A stretch of DNA of 64,000 nucleotides from Nocardia asteroides (GCF_021183625.1 NZ_CP089214.1:1364001-1428000), one strand, 5' to 3'. Counted from the stretch's first letter, positions 34,908-43,964 are shown. Notes: generated by a model from the sequence alone, not told the origin. Made by a program: numbers and translations.

Positions 34908-35773
34908 TCCGCGCCGCGGCGCAGCAGCGCTCTGAGCTCGGCGGCGACCATGGCGGGTTCCTCCTCGGCGATGAAGTGCCCGCAGGAGACGGTGCGGTGG
35001 TGCAGGTCCGGTGCCCAGGCACGCCAGAGCGCGGCGGCGTCGTAGCCGAGCTGCGCGCCCCAGTCCTGCTGCAGCACGGTGACCGGCATGGCGAGGGTGC
35101 GGCCTGCCGCGAGATCCGCACGATCGTGCTCGACGTCGACGGTGGCCGAGGCTCGGTAGTCGGCGACGATCGAGGGGACGGCGGCGCGGCTCGCTGCCAG
35201 GTACTCGGCCCTGACCTCGGCGGGCAGCGCCTCCGGGCGCAGTGTCCAGGCGTCGAGGAAGTGGCCGAAGAAGGCGTCGGCGCTCGCCGCGATCATCGCC
35301 TCCGGCAGCCCCTCCCGCTGCGCCATCAGGTACAGGTGGAAGCCGACCGCGCCCGCGGCGCCGCGCAGCGCGTCCCACATGTCGAGGGTGGGCAGCACGT
35401 CCAGGCAGGCGAGGTGGGTGACGGTGTCGGGGTGGTCCAGCCCGGCGCGGAAGGCGACGAGGGCGCCGCGGTCGTGGCCGGCCAACGCGAAGCGCGGGTG
35501 ACCGAGCCGTCTCGCCAGCTCGACGATGTCCGCGGCCATGGTGCGCTTGGCGTAGCCGGTGCGCGGCTTGTCGCTGGCGCCGTAGCCGCGCAGGTCGGGG
35601 CAGATCACGGTGTGCTCGGCGGCCAGCTCGGCGGCGACGTGCCGCCACATGAGCCTGGTCTGCGGGAAGCCGTGCAGCAGCACGATCGGGCTGCCGGTGC
35701 CGCCGATGGCGGTGGAGAGACACACGCCGTCGGCGACATCGACGTCGTGCGTGCTGAATCCGGAGAAGGTCAT
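34880..35773 (-). CDS. Alpha/beta hydrolase, fluoroacetate dehalogenase/epoxide hydrolase-like
   Basis: The 297-residue protein has the oxyanion segment VLLHGFPQTRLMWRHV, DLRGYGASDKP, and the nucleophile elbow LAGHDRGALVAF with an Asp nucleophile. The catalytic histidine is in VSCGHFIAEEEP. The Arg after the Asp and the RGYG pattern are seen in fluoroacetate dehalogenase-type hydrolases. The ATG at 35773 (MTFSGFSTHD) is chosen over the start at 35803. It overlaps the converging monooxygenase by 28 bases. The substrate is unknown. Confidence 0.85.
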   Translation of the reverse strand: MTFSGFSTHDVDVADGVCLSTAIGGTGSPIVLLHGFPQTRLMWRHVAAELAAEHTVICPDLRGYGASDKPRTGYAKRTMAADIVELARRLGHPRFALAGHDRGALVAFRAGLDHPDTVTHLACLDVLPTLDMWDALRGAAGAVGFHLYLMAQREGLPEAMIAASADAFFGHFLDAWTLRPEALPAEVRAEYLAASRAAVPSIVADYRASATVDVEHDRADLAAGRTLAMPVTVLQQDWGAQLGYDAAALWRAWAPDLHHRTVSCGHFIAEEEPAMVAAELRALLRRGADQGVGSAAG

Positions 35774-35829
35774 GGGACCACCCTGTGGGGTGCGGATGAG
35801 CAACCGATGAGCGCCGCTAGGGTGCGGTG

Positions 35830-37894
35830 ATGGAGATCAGCGTGCTCGGTGCGGTGCGCGCGCAGTCCGGCGCAGGTGCCCCGGTAACGCTGGGCGGGCC
35901 GCGGCAGCGCGCCCTGCTGGCGCGGCTCGTCATCGCGCATCGTCGGGTGGTGCCGGTCCCGACGCTGATCGAATCGCTCTGGCCCGAGCCTCCCGCGCGT
36001 TCCGGCAATGCCATCGCCGCGCCCCCTGGCTTCGCGGCCGATGCGCCGCCACCGCGGCTGCCGGAGAACGGCACCGGTCGGCGCGCGGTGCGACGGAGTA
36101 CCGGTGACGCGGCGTGGCCCGAGCCGCCCACCGACACCGTCGGCACCGTACGCACCTTCGTCGCCGCGCTGCGGCGCGCGCTTGAGCCTGACCGAGTGCC
36201 GCGCACGCCGCCGCGATTGCTTGTCACCGAGGGTCCCGGTTACGCTCTGCGGCTACCGGATTCCGCCGTCGATGCCTGGCGCTTCGCCGCCGCCGTCGAC
36301 ACGCTCGGCGACGCACCGCCCGCCCACATCGCCGCCACCCTCACCGAGGCGCTCGGCTGGTGGCGGGGCCCCGCCTACGCCGAGGCCGGGCAGGCGCCGT
36401 GGGCCGTCGCCCCGCGCACCAGCCTCACCGAACTCCGGCTGCACGCGATCGAACGCCTGGCCGAAGCGCGGATCGCACTCGGCGACACCGGCTCCGCCGC
36501 GGCCGAACTCGATGCGCACGTCCTGGAGCACCCGTGGCGCGAGGAGGGCTGGCGGCTCCTGGCGCTCGCCCTGTATCGCTCCGGCCGGCAGGCCGACGCG
36601 CTCGGCACCGTGCGCCGCGCCCGCACCGTCCTGCGCGACCGGCTCGGCATCGACCCCGGCCCGCGGCTCGCCCGGCTGGAACGGGAGGTGCTGAACCAGG
36701 CCGAGCACCTCGACCCGGCCGGTGGCGCGGCCCGCGTCTGGGCCGAGACCACGGCCGCCTACGCGGGTACCGTCTCCGACCGCACCCGCCTCACCTCCAC
36801 GGTCGGCCTGCTGCGCGACCTCGCCCTCACCGGCGGCCACGGCCTCGAAGCCGCCCAGCGGCACCGCTCCGACGCCGTGGCCGCCGCCGAGGAGCTCGGC
36901 GACCCCGAGCTCACCGCCCGGGTGATCGGCGGCTACGACGTCCCCGCGCTCTGGCCCCGCGCGGACGACCCGCCCCGGGCGAGGGCCCTCGTCCGCGCCG
37001 CCGAACGCAACCTCGCCGCGTTCCCCGCGGCGCCCGCCCTCCGCTGCCGCCTGCTCGCCACCATCGCGGTGGAGTCCCGCGGCGGCGATGCCACCCCGCG
37101 CGCTGCGCACGCGGCACGGGAAGCCGAGCGGCTGGCCCGCGAGCTCAGCGACGCCACCCTGCTCGCGCACGCCTTGAACGGCCGATACATGCAGAGCTTC
37201 ACCCGCACCGGCCTCGCCTCCGAGCGCGCCGAACTCGGCACCGAACTGCTCGCGCTCGCCGACCGCAACGGCCTGGTCCGCCCCGCCGTCCTCGGCCACC
37301 TCATCCGCCTGCAATCCGCCTGCGCTGGACGATCTCGACACCGCGGACCGGCACGCCACCGCCGTCGACACCGTGGCCACCACGCACGACATCCCCCTGG
37401 TCACCGTCTTCACCACCTGGTACCGCGCCCTGCGCACCGCCCGCACCGAGCCCTTCGACCGAGCCCGCGCCGCCTACCTCCGAGCCGCCGAGACGCTTCC
37501 CGGCTCCGGCATGCCCGGCCTCACCGCCGGCCTGCTCCCCCTCGCTCTCGCCGCCCTGCACCTCCAGCACGACCGCCCCATCGACGACACCGGCCACGGC
37601 CCCGCCCAACCCTGGCTCCGCCCCCTCCTGCTCGCCGAATCCGGCGACCACCGAGCTGCCCGAACCGCCCTGCGCACCGTCCCCCCTCCCCCGCCCGACC
37701 CGCACGCCGAAGTCCTCTGGTGCGCAACGGCCCGAGCCGCTCTACTGACCTCCGACCTCGCCGCCATCACCAGAGCCCACACCGCCCTCACCTCCGCCGC
37801 CGCCGAAATAGCGGGTGCCGCAGGCGGTCTCCTCACCGCAGGCCCGGTCGCCACCTACCTTGCCGTGCTGGAAAGCGCTACTCCCAGGGATTGA
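35830..37894 (+). pseudogene. SARP/AfsR-type regulator with BTAD domain, interrupted by a frameshift
   Basis: The N-terminus MEISVLGAVRAQ with GPRQRALLARLVIA is the OmpR-like winged helix of SARP activators. A bacterial transcriptional activation domain follows (about residues 140-300, ending GIDPGPRLARLEREVLNQ), then a TPR-like helical region. At about base 37321 the protein leaves the first frame; the continuing sequence (ALDDLDTADRHATAVDTVA onward, to 37894) is in the next frame, consistent with one inserted base or two deleted. The winged helix also carries an in-frame 45-residue insertion flanked by a direct repeat. A sequencing error at 37321 is possible. If the frameshift is real, the activator may still bind DNA but lacks its C-terminus. 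Confidence 0.75.
35980..36125. repeat. Direct repeat TGGCCCGAGCC flanking a 135-bp in-frame insertion
   Basis: The 11-bp sequence occurs at 35980-35990 and 36115-36125 in the same reading frame, so the codons for WPEPP are duplicated. The 135 bp from one copy to the next encode 45 extra residues in the middle of the winged-helix domain, where relatives run straight through. It looks like a duplication-mediated insertion. Confidence 0.65.
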
Positions 37895-38271
37895 TCACGG
37901 GCACGCCGGTAGCCCGGAACGCCGAATCCCGCGTGGCTACGCTCTTCCCCGCTGCCTTCGCGGTGGCGATGTGGCCGTCGGAGCGGCCGATGGCGTCCCC
38001 TCGGCGGCGGGCATTCGCCATGAGCTCGGCATACACCTCGGCGAGGGGAAGCACCCGGGCGGCGAACGGTGGGCGGACCCGCGTCTCGAACCGCTCCCGC
38101 ATGCGGTCGCGCTCCGCCGGGCGTGGTAGCCGGGCCACAGCGCATCTCGGCCACCGCGATAGATGAAACGAACGGTGTGCGAAACGGACCGGCGTCCACC
38201 CGGGCAATCACCCGCGCGTCCGGCGCCTTGCGCACGGCCTTCGAGATGACGGTGGCGTCCAGGACACCGAT
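37878..38271 (-). pseudogene. Relic of a VapC-type PIN-domain toxin
   Basis: Read on the minus strand, the first part (VLDATVISKAVRKAPDARV near 38265-38210, then SSIAVAEMRCG) matches the PIN N-terminus where LDTNVISE is expected, so the first catalytic aspartate context survives. At about 38110 the homology shifts by one frame and continues as ARLPRPAERDRMRERFETRV, then LPLAEVYAELMANARRRGD, RSDGHIATAKAAGKSVATRD and VPVINPWE to the stop at 37878. No start codon is in place at the N-terminus and no VapB antitoxin gene adjoins it. It is a decayed toxin, probably inactive. Confidence 0.7.
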
Positions 38272-38289
38272 GTCGAGAACAGCTCGCGC

Positions 38290-38820
38290 TCAGCCCATGG
38301 TCTTCTGACCGTCCAGCGACTCCCGGATGATGTCGGCGTGCCCGGAGTGCTGGTTGGTCTCGGCGACGATGTGCATGAGCACGCGGCGCGCGGACCAGGT
38401 GGACTCCTGGAACCAGGGGGCGGCGGGGAGGGGGAGCCGGGCGTTCAGGTCGGCGGTGGCGACGAGGGCGTCGGTGCGGTCGGCGATCTGCTGGTAGGTC
38501 GCGAGCGCGTCGGCCAGGGTCTCGTCCGGGAGCAGGCGGAAGTCGGTGTCGCGCTGGGCGAAGTCGGCCTCGGTCATGGCGTCCATGTTCTTCATCGAGG
38601 ACGGGTCGACGAGGAAGTCGGCCCAGCCGCGCTCGGTGGCGGCGACGTGCTTGATCAGCCCGCCGAGGGTGAGCTCGCTGGCGGTCGGGCGCTCCCGTGC
38701 CTGCTCGTCGGTGAGGTTCCGCACGGTGAAGCGCAGGAAGAAGCGGGCCTTGCCGAGCATGGCGAGCAGATCCTCGCGCTCGGCGTCGAGGACGGCGGGG
38801 GTGGCGGTGGAGGTGGTCAT
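38290..38820 (-). CDS. DinB family protein (DUF664-like)
   Basis: The 176-residue four-helix-bundle protein has the metal-binding histidines of the DinB fold, in LIKHVAATERGWADF and VLMHIVAETNQHSGHADII. Such proteins are often thiol transferases acting with mycothiol or bacillithiol; in actinomycetes mycothiol would be the partner. The function here is not established. The ATG at 38820 (MTTSTATPAV) is favoured over the start at 38955, which would run through the operator palindrome and overlap the divergent WYL gene. Confidence 0.85.
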   Translation of the reverse strand: MTTSTATPAVLDAEREDLLAMLGKARFFLRFTVRNLTDEQARERPTASELTLGGLIKHVAATERGWADFLVDPSSMKNMDAMTEADFAQRDTDFRLLPDETLADALATYQQIADRTDALVATADLNARLPLPAAPWFQESTWSARRVLMHIVAETNQHSGHADIIRESLDGQKTMG

Positions 38821-38871
38821 GTCGGGCCTTTCGGTCGAGTGGTTCCGGCTTCGAGAACTACGGTAGAACCC

Positions 38872-38896
38872 ATTGCGGCCACTTTCCGGCCGCAAT
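38872..38896. promoter_or_regulatory. Perfect inverted repeat ATTGCGGCC-N7-GGCCGCAAT
   Basis: Two 9-bp arms are separated by 7 bases, 19 bases upstream of the WYL regulator gene and in the spacer shared with the divergent dinB-like gene. It is a likely operator for autoregulation by the WYL protein. Confidence 0.65.
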
Positions 38897-38915
38897 TCCG
38901 CGCAGAATCGAGAAC

Positions 38916-39866
38916 ATGGCCAATACCAGCACCCGAACCCTGCGCTTGCTGTCACTTCTGCAAACGCACCGGTACTGGCCGGGCACCGAGCTGGCCGACC
39001 GGCTCGGCGTCTCGCCGCGCACCCTGCGCCGTGATGTCGAGCGGCTGCGCGAACTCGGCTACCCGGTGCAGGCGAACCGCGGCGTCGACGGCGGCTACCA
39101 GCTCGCGCCCGGCGCCGCGCTTCCCCCGCTCATGATCGACGACGAGGAGGCGGTCGCCCTGGTCATCGGGTTGCAGACGGCCGCGCACGGCGGCGTGGCG
39201 GGCGTCGCCGAGCCTTCGATCCGGGCGCTGGCGAAGGTGATCCAGGTGCTCCCGCCGCGGCTGCGCAAGCGGGTCGACGCGCTGCGCGCCATGACCGTCC
39301 CGGCCACCTGGGACGCGGTGGCCGCGGGCCCGGACCCCACCGTGCTCACCGCCCTGGCTGCCGCCTGCCGCGACACCGAACGGCTACGCTTCGGCTACAC
39401 CGCCGCCGACGGCCGCAGCGCCGACCGGCACACCGAGCCGCACCGCCTGGTCGCGCTGGGCAGGCGCTGGTACCTGGTCGCCTACGACCTGCACCGGCAC
39501 GACTGGCGCAGCTTCCGGGTGGACCGGCTCACCGAGCCGCGCGGCGACGGCTCCCGCTTCCGCCCGCGCGAGCTGCCCGCCGCCGATGCCGCCGCCTTCG
39601 TCCGCGCCGCCGTCGAGAACGTGCCGCGGCCGTACCGGATCGAAGCGCTCGTGCAGACCTCGGCCGAGCAGGTCAGGGCCAGGATCGGCCGCTGGTGCAC
39701 CGCCGAGGAGATCGACGCGGGCAGCTGCCGGGTGCGGATGACCGCCGACTCGCTGGAGTGGCCGATCATGGGCCTCGGCTCGCTGGACGCGGACTTCACG
39801 GTGGTCGAGCCCGCGGAGCTGCGCGACCGGCTACACGCCTGGGGCGAGCGCTTCGGCCGGGTCTGA
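38916..39866 (+). CDS. WYL-domain helix-turn-helix transcriptional regulator (YafY type)
   Basis: The 316-residue protein has an N-terminal HTH_11 winged helix (STRTLRLLSLLQTHRYWPG, then ELADRLGVSPRTLRRDVERL) and a central WYL domain with HTEPHRLVALGRRWYLVAYD, where the Trp-Tyr-Leu triplet is intact. A C-terminal WCX domain follows. WYL regulators sense ligands such as nucleic-acid fragments or small molecules. It faces the dinB-like gene over a strong inverted repeat and probably regulates it. It ends 3 bases before the P450 stop on the opposite strand. Confidence 0.9.
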   Translation: MANTSTRTLRLLSLLQTHRYWPGTELADRLGVSPRTLRRDVERLRELGYPVQANRGVDGGYQLAPGAALPPLMIDDEEAVALVIGLQTAAHGGVAGVAEPSIRALAKVIQVLPPRLRKRVDALRAMTVPATWDAVAAGPDPTVLTALAAACRDTERLRFGYTAADGRSADRHTEPHRLVALGRRWYLVAYDLHRHDWRSFRVDRLTEPRGDGSRFRPRELPAADAAAFVRAAVENVPRPYRIEALVQTSAEQVRARIGRWCTAEEIDAGSCRVRMTADSLEWPIMGLGSLDADFTVVEPAELRDRLHAWGERFGRV

Positions 39867-39869
39867 CCG

Positions 39870-41060
39870 CTACCCGACGACCAGTGGCAGCCGCTCCCAG
39901 CCGCGCACGGTGGAGGTGGGCGAGAGCTCGAGCCCGTCCCACTCCACGTCCCAGCTCGGGAAGCGCGCCAGCAGCTCCTCCAGCGCCACCCTCGCCTCCA
40001 GCCTGGCCAGCGAGGCGCCGAGGCAGAAGTGCGTGCCGAGGCCGAAGGTGCGCAGGTTGCTGACCTTCCGATGGATGTCGAAGCGGTCCGGCTCGTCCCA
40101 GCGCTCGGCGTCCCGGTTGGCCGAGGCGACCAGGATCATCATGGCGCTGCCCGCGGGCACGACCTGCCCGTGCAGCTCGACGTCGGCGGTGACGTAGCGG
40201 GCGATGGCGTGCCCGGTCGGCTCGAAGCGCAGCGTCTCCTCGATGGCGTTCGGGATGAGCCGCGGATCGGCGGCGAGCGCGGCGCGCTGCTCCGGGTACC
40301 TGGCCAGCAGCGAGCCGAGCCAGCCGAGCAGCCGTGCCGTCGTCTCGTTGCCCGCGCCCGCCACCACCGAGATGTAGGTCACGATCTCCTGCCTGGTCAG
40401 CGTGCGGGTGACGCCGGCGGTGTCGACGAACTCGGCCTGCAGCAGCTCGGTCATCAGGTCGTCCGACGGGTGCTCGGCACGCCAGTCGATGTACTCGGCG
40501 AAGTGGTCGGCGTTCGGGATCGCCCGCTCGGAGACCTGCATGCGCTGCCCCGGCTCGGTGCGCAGGTTGGCGTCGGCCCGGTCCCGGACCGCCTGCTGGT
40601 CCGCCTCCGGGATGCCGAGCAGCATCCCGATGACCCGCATCGGAACCTCGTTCGCGTAGGCGGCCATGAGGTCGAACCGGTCGAGCCCGGCGAGCCGGTC
40701 GAGCGCGCGCACGCACATCTCCCGGATCCGCGGCTCCAGCGAGAGGATCCGGCGCGGGGTGAAGACCCGGGCCAGCAGCCCGCGGTGGATGTCGTGCGCG
40801 GGCGGGTCCTCCATGAGCAGCGTGCCCGGCGGAATCTCGATGCCCGCCTTGATGATCTCCAGGATCGGCCCGCGGGCGGAGGAGAAGGTCCGCCAGTCCA
40901 GCAGCGCCCGGTCCACGTCGTCGTAGCGGCTCACCGCCCAGAAGTCGTGGGTGGCGTTGTAGTACAGCGGCGCCTCGGCGCGCAGCCGCGCGTAGACCGG
41001 GTACGGGTCGCGCGCGATGTCGCGGTCGAACGGGTCCCAGTAGACGGGTTCGGTGACCAT
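39870..41060 (-). CDS. Cytochrome P450
   Basis: The 396-residue bacterial P450 has the I-helix AGAGNETTARLLG, the K-helix EETLR, and the heme loop FGLGTHFCLGASLARLE with the cysteine ligand. The residues before it (ANRDAERWDEPDRFD) complete the standard pattern. It is soluble and needs separate ferredoxin and reductase, neither of which is adjacent. It resembles CYP families used for steroid, terpene or fatty-acid hydroxylation, but the substrate cannot be assigned. The ATG at 41060 is the natural start. Confidence 0.93.
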   Translation of the reverse strand: MVTEPVYWDPFDRDIARDPYPVYARLRAEAPLYYNATHDFWAVSRYDDVDRALLDWRTFSSARGPILEIIKAGIEIPPGTLLMEDPPAHDIHRGLLARVFTPRRILSLEPRIREMCVRALDRLAGLDRFDLMAAYANEVPMRVIGMLLGIPEADQQAVRDRADANLRTEPGQRMQVSERAIPNADHFAEYIDWRAEHPSDDLMTELLQAEFVDTAGVTRTLTRQEIVTYISVVAGAGNETTARLLGWLGSLLARYPEQRAALAADPRLIPNAIEETLRFEPTGHAIARYVTADVELHGQVVPAGSAMMILVASANRDAERWDEPDRFDIHRKVSNLRTFGLGTHFCLGASLARLEARVALEELLARFPSWDVEWDGLELSPTSTVRGWERLPLVVG

Positions 41061-41087
41061 GGGGGCCGCCTTCGAGTCGAGCGAACC

Positions 41088-41115
41088 TACGGAAGAATCA
41101 AATTACCACTCCGTA
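41088..41115. promoter_or_regulatory. Inverted repeat TACGGA-N16-TCCGTA upstream of the P450 gene
   Basis: Two 6-bp arms lie 28-55 bases upstream of the P450 start, in the most AT-rich part of the spacer. They could be an operator or a promoter-associated element. No regulator gene is adjacent. Confidence 0.4.
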
Positions 41116-41155
41116 AGTACGTCGATCCGTATAACGAGAACAAGATTCTTGCGAA

Positions 41156-41188
41156 CGGCCACCCGCCGCGGGCTGCGACGGGTGGCCG
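41156..41188 (-). terminator. Hairpin terminator candidate behind the esterase gene
   Basis: CGGCCACCCG (41156-41165) pairs perfectly with CGGGTGGCCG (41179-41188) around a 13-base loop, starting 10 bases past the stop of the minus-strand esterase gene. There is no U-tract, as is common in actinomycete terminators. It also separates the esterase from the P450 on the same strand. Confidence 0.65.
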
Positions 41189-41197
41189 GGATCGCGG

Positions 41198-42424
41198 TCA
41201 GATCCGGTCGAGCAACCAGCCGCACAGCTCCTCGGTGATCTGCGTGTGCGGTTCGCTGGCCGAGGCGAGCACGAAGTCGTCGAAGGCGCTCTCCTCCGGA
41301 ACCAGCTCGTCGATCGGGGTGTAGAGCTCCGCGTGCGTGTCCAGGTTCCGCACGTCGACCGCGCTCACCGCCGGGACGAAGCAGTGCTCCGGGATCGGGT
41401 TCTCCACGCCGAGGCCGAAGATCTTGTTCAGTCCATCGGCGAGGATCCCGAAGCCGGCCAGGGTGCCGCCCGGCGCGCCGTCGATATCCGGCAGGTCGGG
41501 GGTGTGCACCTCGTTCTTCTGCACGGTGACCACGCGAAGCGCCGCGGCGAGGTCGTCGCCGCCGGTCGGCGTGGTGCGCAGGTCGGTGCCGAAGATCCCG
41601 ATGCCCTTGCCGCGCACCGCGGTCCGCCCGGCGCCGATGCCGTTGCCGACGCCGGTGCCGGGGCCGTTGGCGAGCCCGAGCAGCCGCGGCCGGCGCGGCC
41701 AGTCGCCGACCCGGCGCAGCTCCTCGAGGAACTGCACGCGCAGCTCGCTCATCACCGGCTTGTCCGACCAGTCCGCGATGTGCCGCCACAGCAGCTGCTG
41801 CGCCGCCGGGCTGTTCATCTGGTCCGAGAACCGGCTGTCCAGATCCCGGATGTAGTGCGCGAAGCTCTGCAGCGAGATCGGGATGTTGGCGCCCCGGTGC
41901 GGGCTGTCGTAGGAGAAGTAGGTCGCCGTCTGGTGGTCGATCCCCTGCGTCTCCAGCGCGGCCAGCGCGTGCCTGGTGACCAGCCCGCCCATGCTGAACC
42001 CGCCCACCACCAGCGGTTCATCGCCCGCCCGCTGGGCGATGGCCCGCATGATCGCGGCCCGCGCGGCGTGGCTGTTGTCCAGGATGGAGGCGCTGCGCTC
42101 GGTGAAACCGAGCAGGATCACGTCCCGGCCCCGCTTGCGCAACTCGGAGATCAGCGGGTACCGGCCGTTCTGCTCCAAGCCGGAGTAGCTGAACTTCAGC
42201 GTGCTCGGCCCGCTGTTGAAGCCGTCGGCCAGGATCACCGGACGGGTCAGCCCCGCGTGGCCGCGGTCGCCGTAGTAGACCCAGGCGATGCCGTTGGGCA
42301 GCTCCCAGGTCTCATCCGGGTCCGGCGGCTCGACGGCGGGGGCCGCCACCGGCCCCGATCCCAGCAGAATGGGGGACGCTGCCCGCAGGGCGGCGGCGAC
42401 ATCACGTTCGTTCGGTTCGCTCAA
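41198..42424 (-). CDS. Esterase/lipase-like alpha/beta hydrolase
   Basis: The 408-residue protein has a lipase-type elbow, VVGGFSMGGLVTRHAL, with the Ser nucleophile, preceded by VILADGFNSGPSTLKF (the oxyanion segment) and DVILLGFTERSASILDN. No signal peptide is evident, and the first 40 residues are Pro/Ala-rich. Substrates could be triglycerides, wax esters or other lipid esters, or it may act in lipid remodelling. The glycine-rich loop GPGTGVGNGIGAGRTAV at about residue 254 is unusual. Family membership is clear; the substrate is not. Confidence 0.75.
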   Translation of the reverse strand: MSEPNERDVAAALRAASPILLGSGPVAAPAVEPPDPDETWELPNGIAWVYYGDRGHAGLTRPVILADGFNSGPSTLKFSYSGLEQNGRYPLISELRKRGRDVILLGFTERSASILDNSHAARAAIMRAIAQRAGDEPLVVGGFSMGGLVTRHALAALETQGIDHQTATYFSYDSPHRGANIPISLQSFAHYIRDLDSRFSDQMNSPAAQQLLWRHIADWSDKPVMSELRVQFLEELRRVGDWPRRPRLLGLANGPGTGVGNGIGAGRTAVRGKGIGIFGTDLRTTPTGGDDLAAALRVVTVQKNEVHTPDLPDIDGAPGGTLAGFGILADGLNKIFGLGVENPIPEHCFVPAVSAVDVRNLDTHAELYTPIDELVPEESAFDDFVLASASEPHTQITEELCGWLLDRI

Positions 42425-42447
42425 CTTGGCTCCCTCACGTCGCTCTA

Positions 42448-42470
42448 CGGCCGCGCCGACGGCGCGGCCG
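42448..42470. promoter_or_regulatory. Perfect hairpin CGGCCGCGCC-GAC-GGCGCGGCCG
   Basis: Ten base pairs enclose a 3-base loop, 24 bases upstream of the esterase start on the minus strand. It could be a terminator for the upstream oxidoreductase gene or a leader structure that blocks the esterase ribosome-binding site. The rest of the 42425-42635 gap shows no coding potential. Confidence 0.45.
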
Positions 42471-42635
42471 GGTCGAGTATGGAGCGCACGCGCGGCCGTC
42501 CGGCGAGATAACCGCAGATCATCGGGGGTTCACCGGCTCGCCGTCGGCGATGGCCGCTATCCGGAAAACGAAGGTACCGATCGGGGGGCGATCCGCGCGG
42601 CGCCCCCGTATTTCCGACCGGAAACAATGCGGAGG

Positions 42636-43130
42636 TCAGTGAATGATCGGGAAGTCGCTCTCGTGCACCGAGACCACCACCGCCAGATCGGCGAAGGGCG
42701 CGGAGCCGCGGGCCATCCGGTGCCCCCACCTGGCCAGGGAGCCGCGCACGCCGTACTTGATCCGGATCCCCTCGCGCACGGTGTTCAGCACCGAGCCCTC
42801 GCCGAAGATCAGCGCCTCACCCTGCTGTTCACGTGAGCCGAGCGCCCGCACCCCGCGCCAGTCGCCGGACTGGACGATGACCCGCGGATCGCGAACCAGC
42901 TGCTCGACCTCGGGCGACCACGACGACACCCGGAACGCGAGCCTGCCGTCGCCCGCGGGCACCACCAGCCGCTTCCGCGTCTCCCAGCGGCCCGGCAGCA
43001 CCTCGTGGGTGACCAGGACGGTGCCCGCATCCCACCAGTAGGAACCGGGGTGCCAATCGGCCGGACGGCCGAAGGCCCGCTCCGGCAGGTTCTCCTTTTC
43101 CACGCTATCGGCCTCGATCGTCGTCGTCAT
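42636..43130 (-). CDS. Pyridoxamine-phosphate-oxidase-like (PPOX/F420 split-barrel) protein
   Basis: The 164-residue protein resembles the split-barrel flavin/F420-binding family. It begins MTTTIEADSVEKENL, has KRLVVPAGDGRLAFRVSS and a long strand DPRVIVQSGDWRG, then a C-terminal helix-strand pair. Such proteins reduce or oxidise small substrates with F420 or FMN, a common expansion in mycolic-acid actinomycetes. The match is by fold pattern rather than a decisive motif, so another split-barrel function is possible. The ATG at 43130 is used; a GTG at 43139 is in frame. Confidence 0.55.
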   Translation of the reverse strand: MTTTIEADSVEKENLPERAFGRPADWHPGSYWWDAGTVLVTHEVLPGRWETRKRLVVPAGDGRLAFRVSSWSPEVEQLVRDPRVIVQSGDWRGVRALGSREQQGEALIFGEGSVLNTVREGIRIKYGVRGSLARWGHRMARGSAPFADLAVVVSVHESDFPIIH

Positions 43131-43608
43131 GGATCCCACCTGCCCCTTGAGTCACACCGGTTTCACCGCGGAACTACCCCGCGAAACTTCCTCGAACCCG
43201 GCCACGTTTACCCGCACGGCCGGTGGCTACATCGTCATCGACACCAGACCCCCTGCCGGGGCGAAACCACCGCGGACCGCGCCGAGCGACTCGACACGAC
43301 CGACCGTTCCGTTCCACCCGCGCCGGCAGGGGTCAGACGGCCGGGGCGCCACCAAGCCTACCCGTGGTGATCGCGCGGCCACCGCCTCCACCCGAGGCGA
43401 GTGAGCCCGGTCACCTCACCGGCGCCCCGGCCGCTCCGCCCCGCAGGGGGCGAACCCGCGATCACCCGGCATTTCCCTGCCGTTCATGGTCCAGGCACCG
43501 CCCGGACGCCGTTCTTCGGGGCGGCATATTGACGTAACGCGCCATCGGGGGGTCACGATTGAGAGCGTAACAACATTGGTTGACGCGTCTTCGACAGGGG
43601 AGAATCTC
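43131..43608. other. Intergenic region without a convincing gene
   Basis: This 478-bp stretch between the PPOX-like gene and the small gene at 43609 contains only short frames with mixed third-codon bases. Base composition is less GC-biased than in the genes around it. TTGACG at about 43529 followed by AT-richer sequence could be a promoter for the downstream gene. No conserved hairpin or repeat was noticed. Confidence 0.6.
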
Positions 43609-43917
43609 GTGGAACCGTGGACTGTGACCAGTCCAACCGACGGCGTACTTCGCTTCACCAACGCCACCCATTCCCGCGCGGCGATGATCGCCGTCGAGCC
43701 GGTCGGTGACGTCCAGCTCGGGCCGATCGACCCGGGCGACCCCTACACGAGCTTCGTCTCGGAGGGGCGCGCGCCGGGCGAGTACTTCGAGCGCCGGGTG
43801 ACCAGGCGCACCGGCTCCGGCCCCGCGGGGATCCGGGTGCGCTGGATGATCGCCGGGATCGGCCCGCGCACCTGGGTGCACAGCCTCACCGACCTGCGGG
43901 CGCGCACCGTCGGCTGA
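43609..43917 (+). CDS. Hypothetical protein, 102 residues
   Basis: The GTG at 43609 has AGGGGAGAA 5-6 bases upstream, a clear ribosome-binding site. The protein starts VEPWTVTSPTDGVLRFTN and is predicted mostly beta-stranded, with no signal peptide or membrane segment. Codon use fits the neighbourhood from this start onward; the open frame upstream to 43486 does not. No family is recognised. It stands alone in front of the converging rho gene. Confidence 0.65.
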   Translation: MEPWTVTSPTDGVLRFTNATHSRAAMIAVEPVGDVQLGPIDPGDPYTSFVSEGRAPGEYFERRVTRRTGSGPAGIRVRWMIAGIGPRTWVHSLTDLRARTVG

Positions 43918-43964
43918 CGGCGCTCGGCTCGGCCGACGGCACTCGGCTCGGCCGACGGCGCTCA
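43918..43964. repeat. Short tandem repeat of a 19-bp unit
   Basis: The unit GGCRCTCGGCTCGGCCGAC is present about 2.4 times between the stop of the small gene and the stop of the converging rho gene. Each unit contains the self-complementary GTCGGCCGAGC, so it could serve as a bidirectional terminator. Confidence 0.55.

Noticed and set aside
43129-43404. 91-codon plus-strand frame in the gap before the small gene at 43609
   Set aside because: The third-codon positions are mixed, there is no good ribosome-binding site and no recognisable motif.
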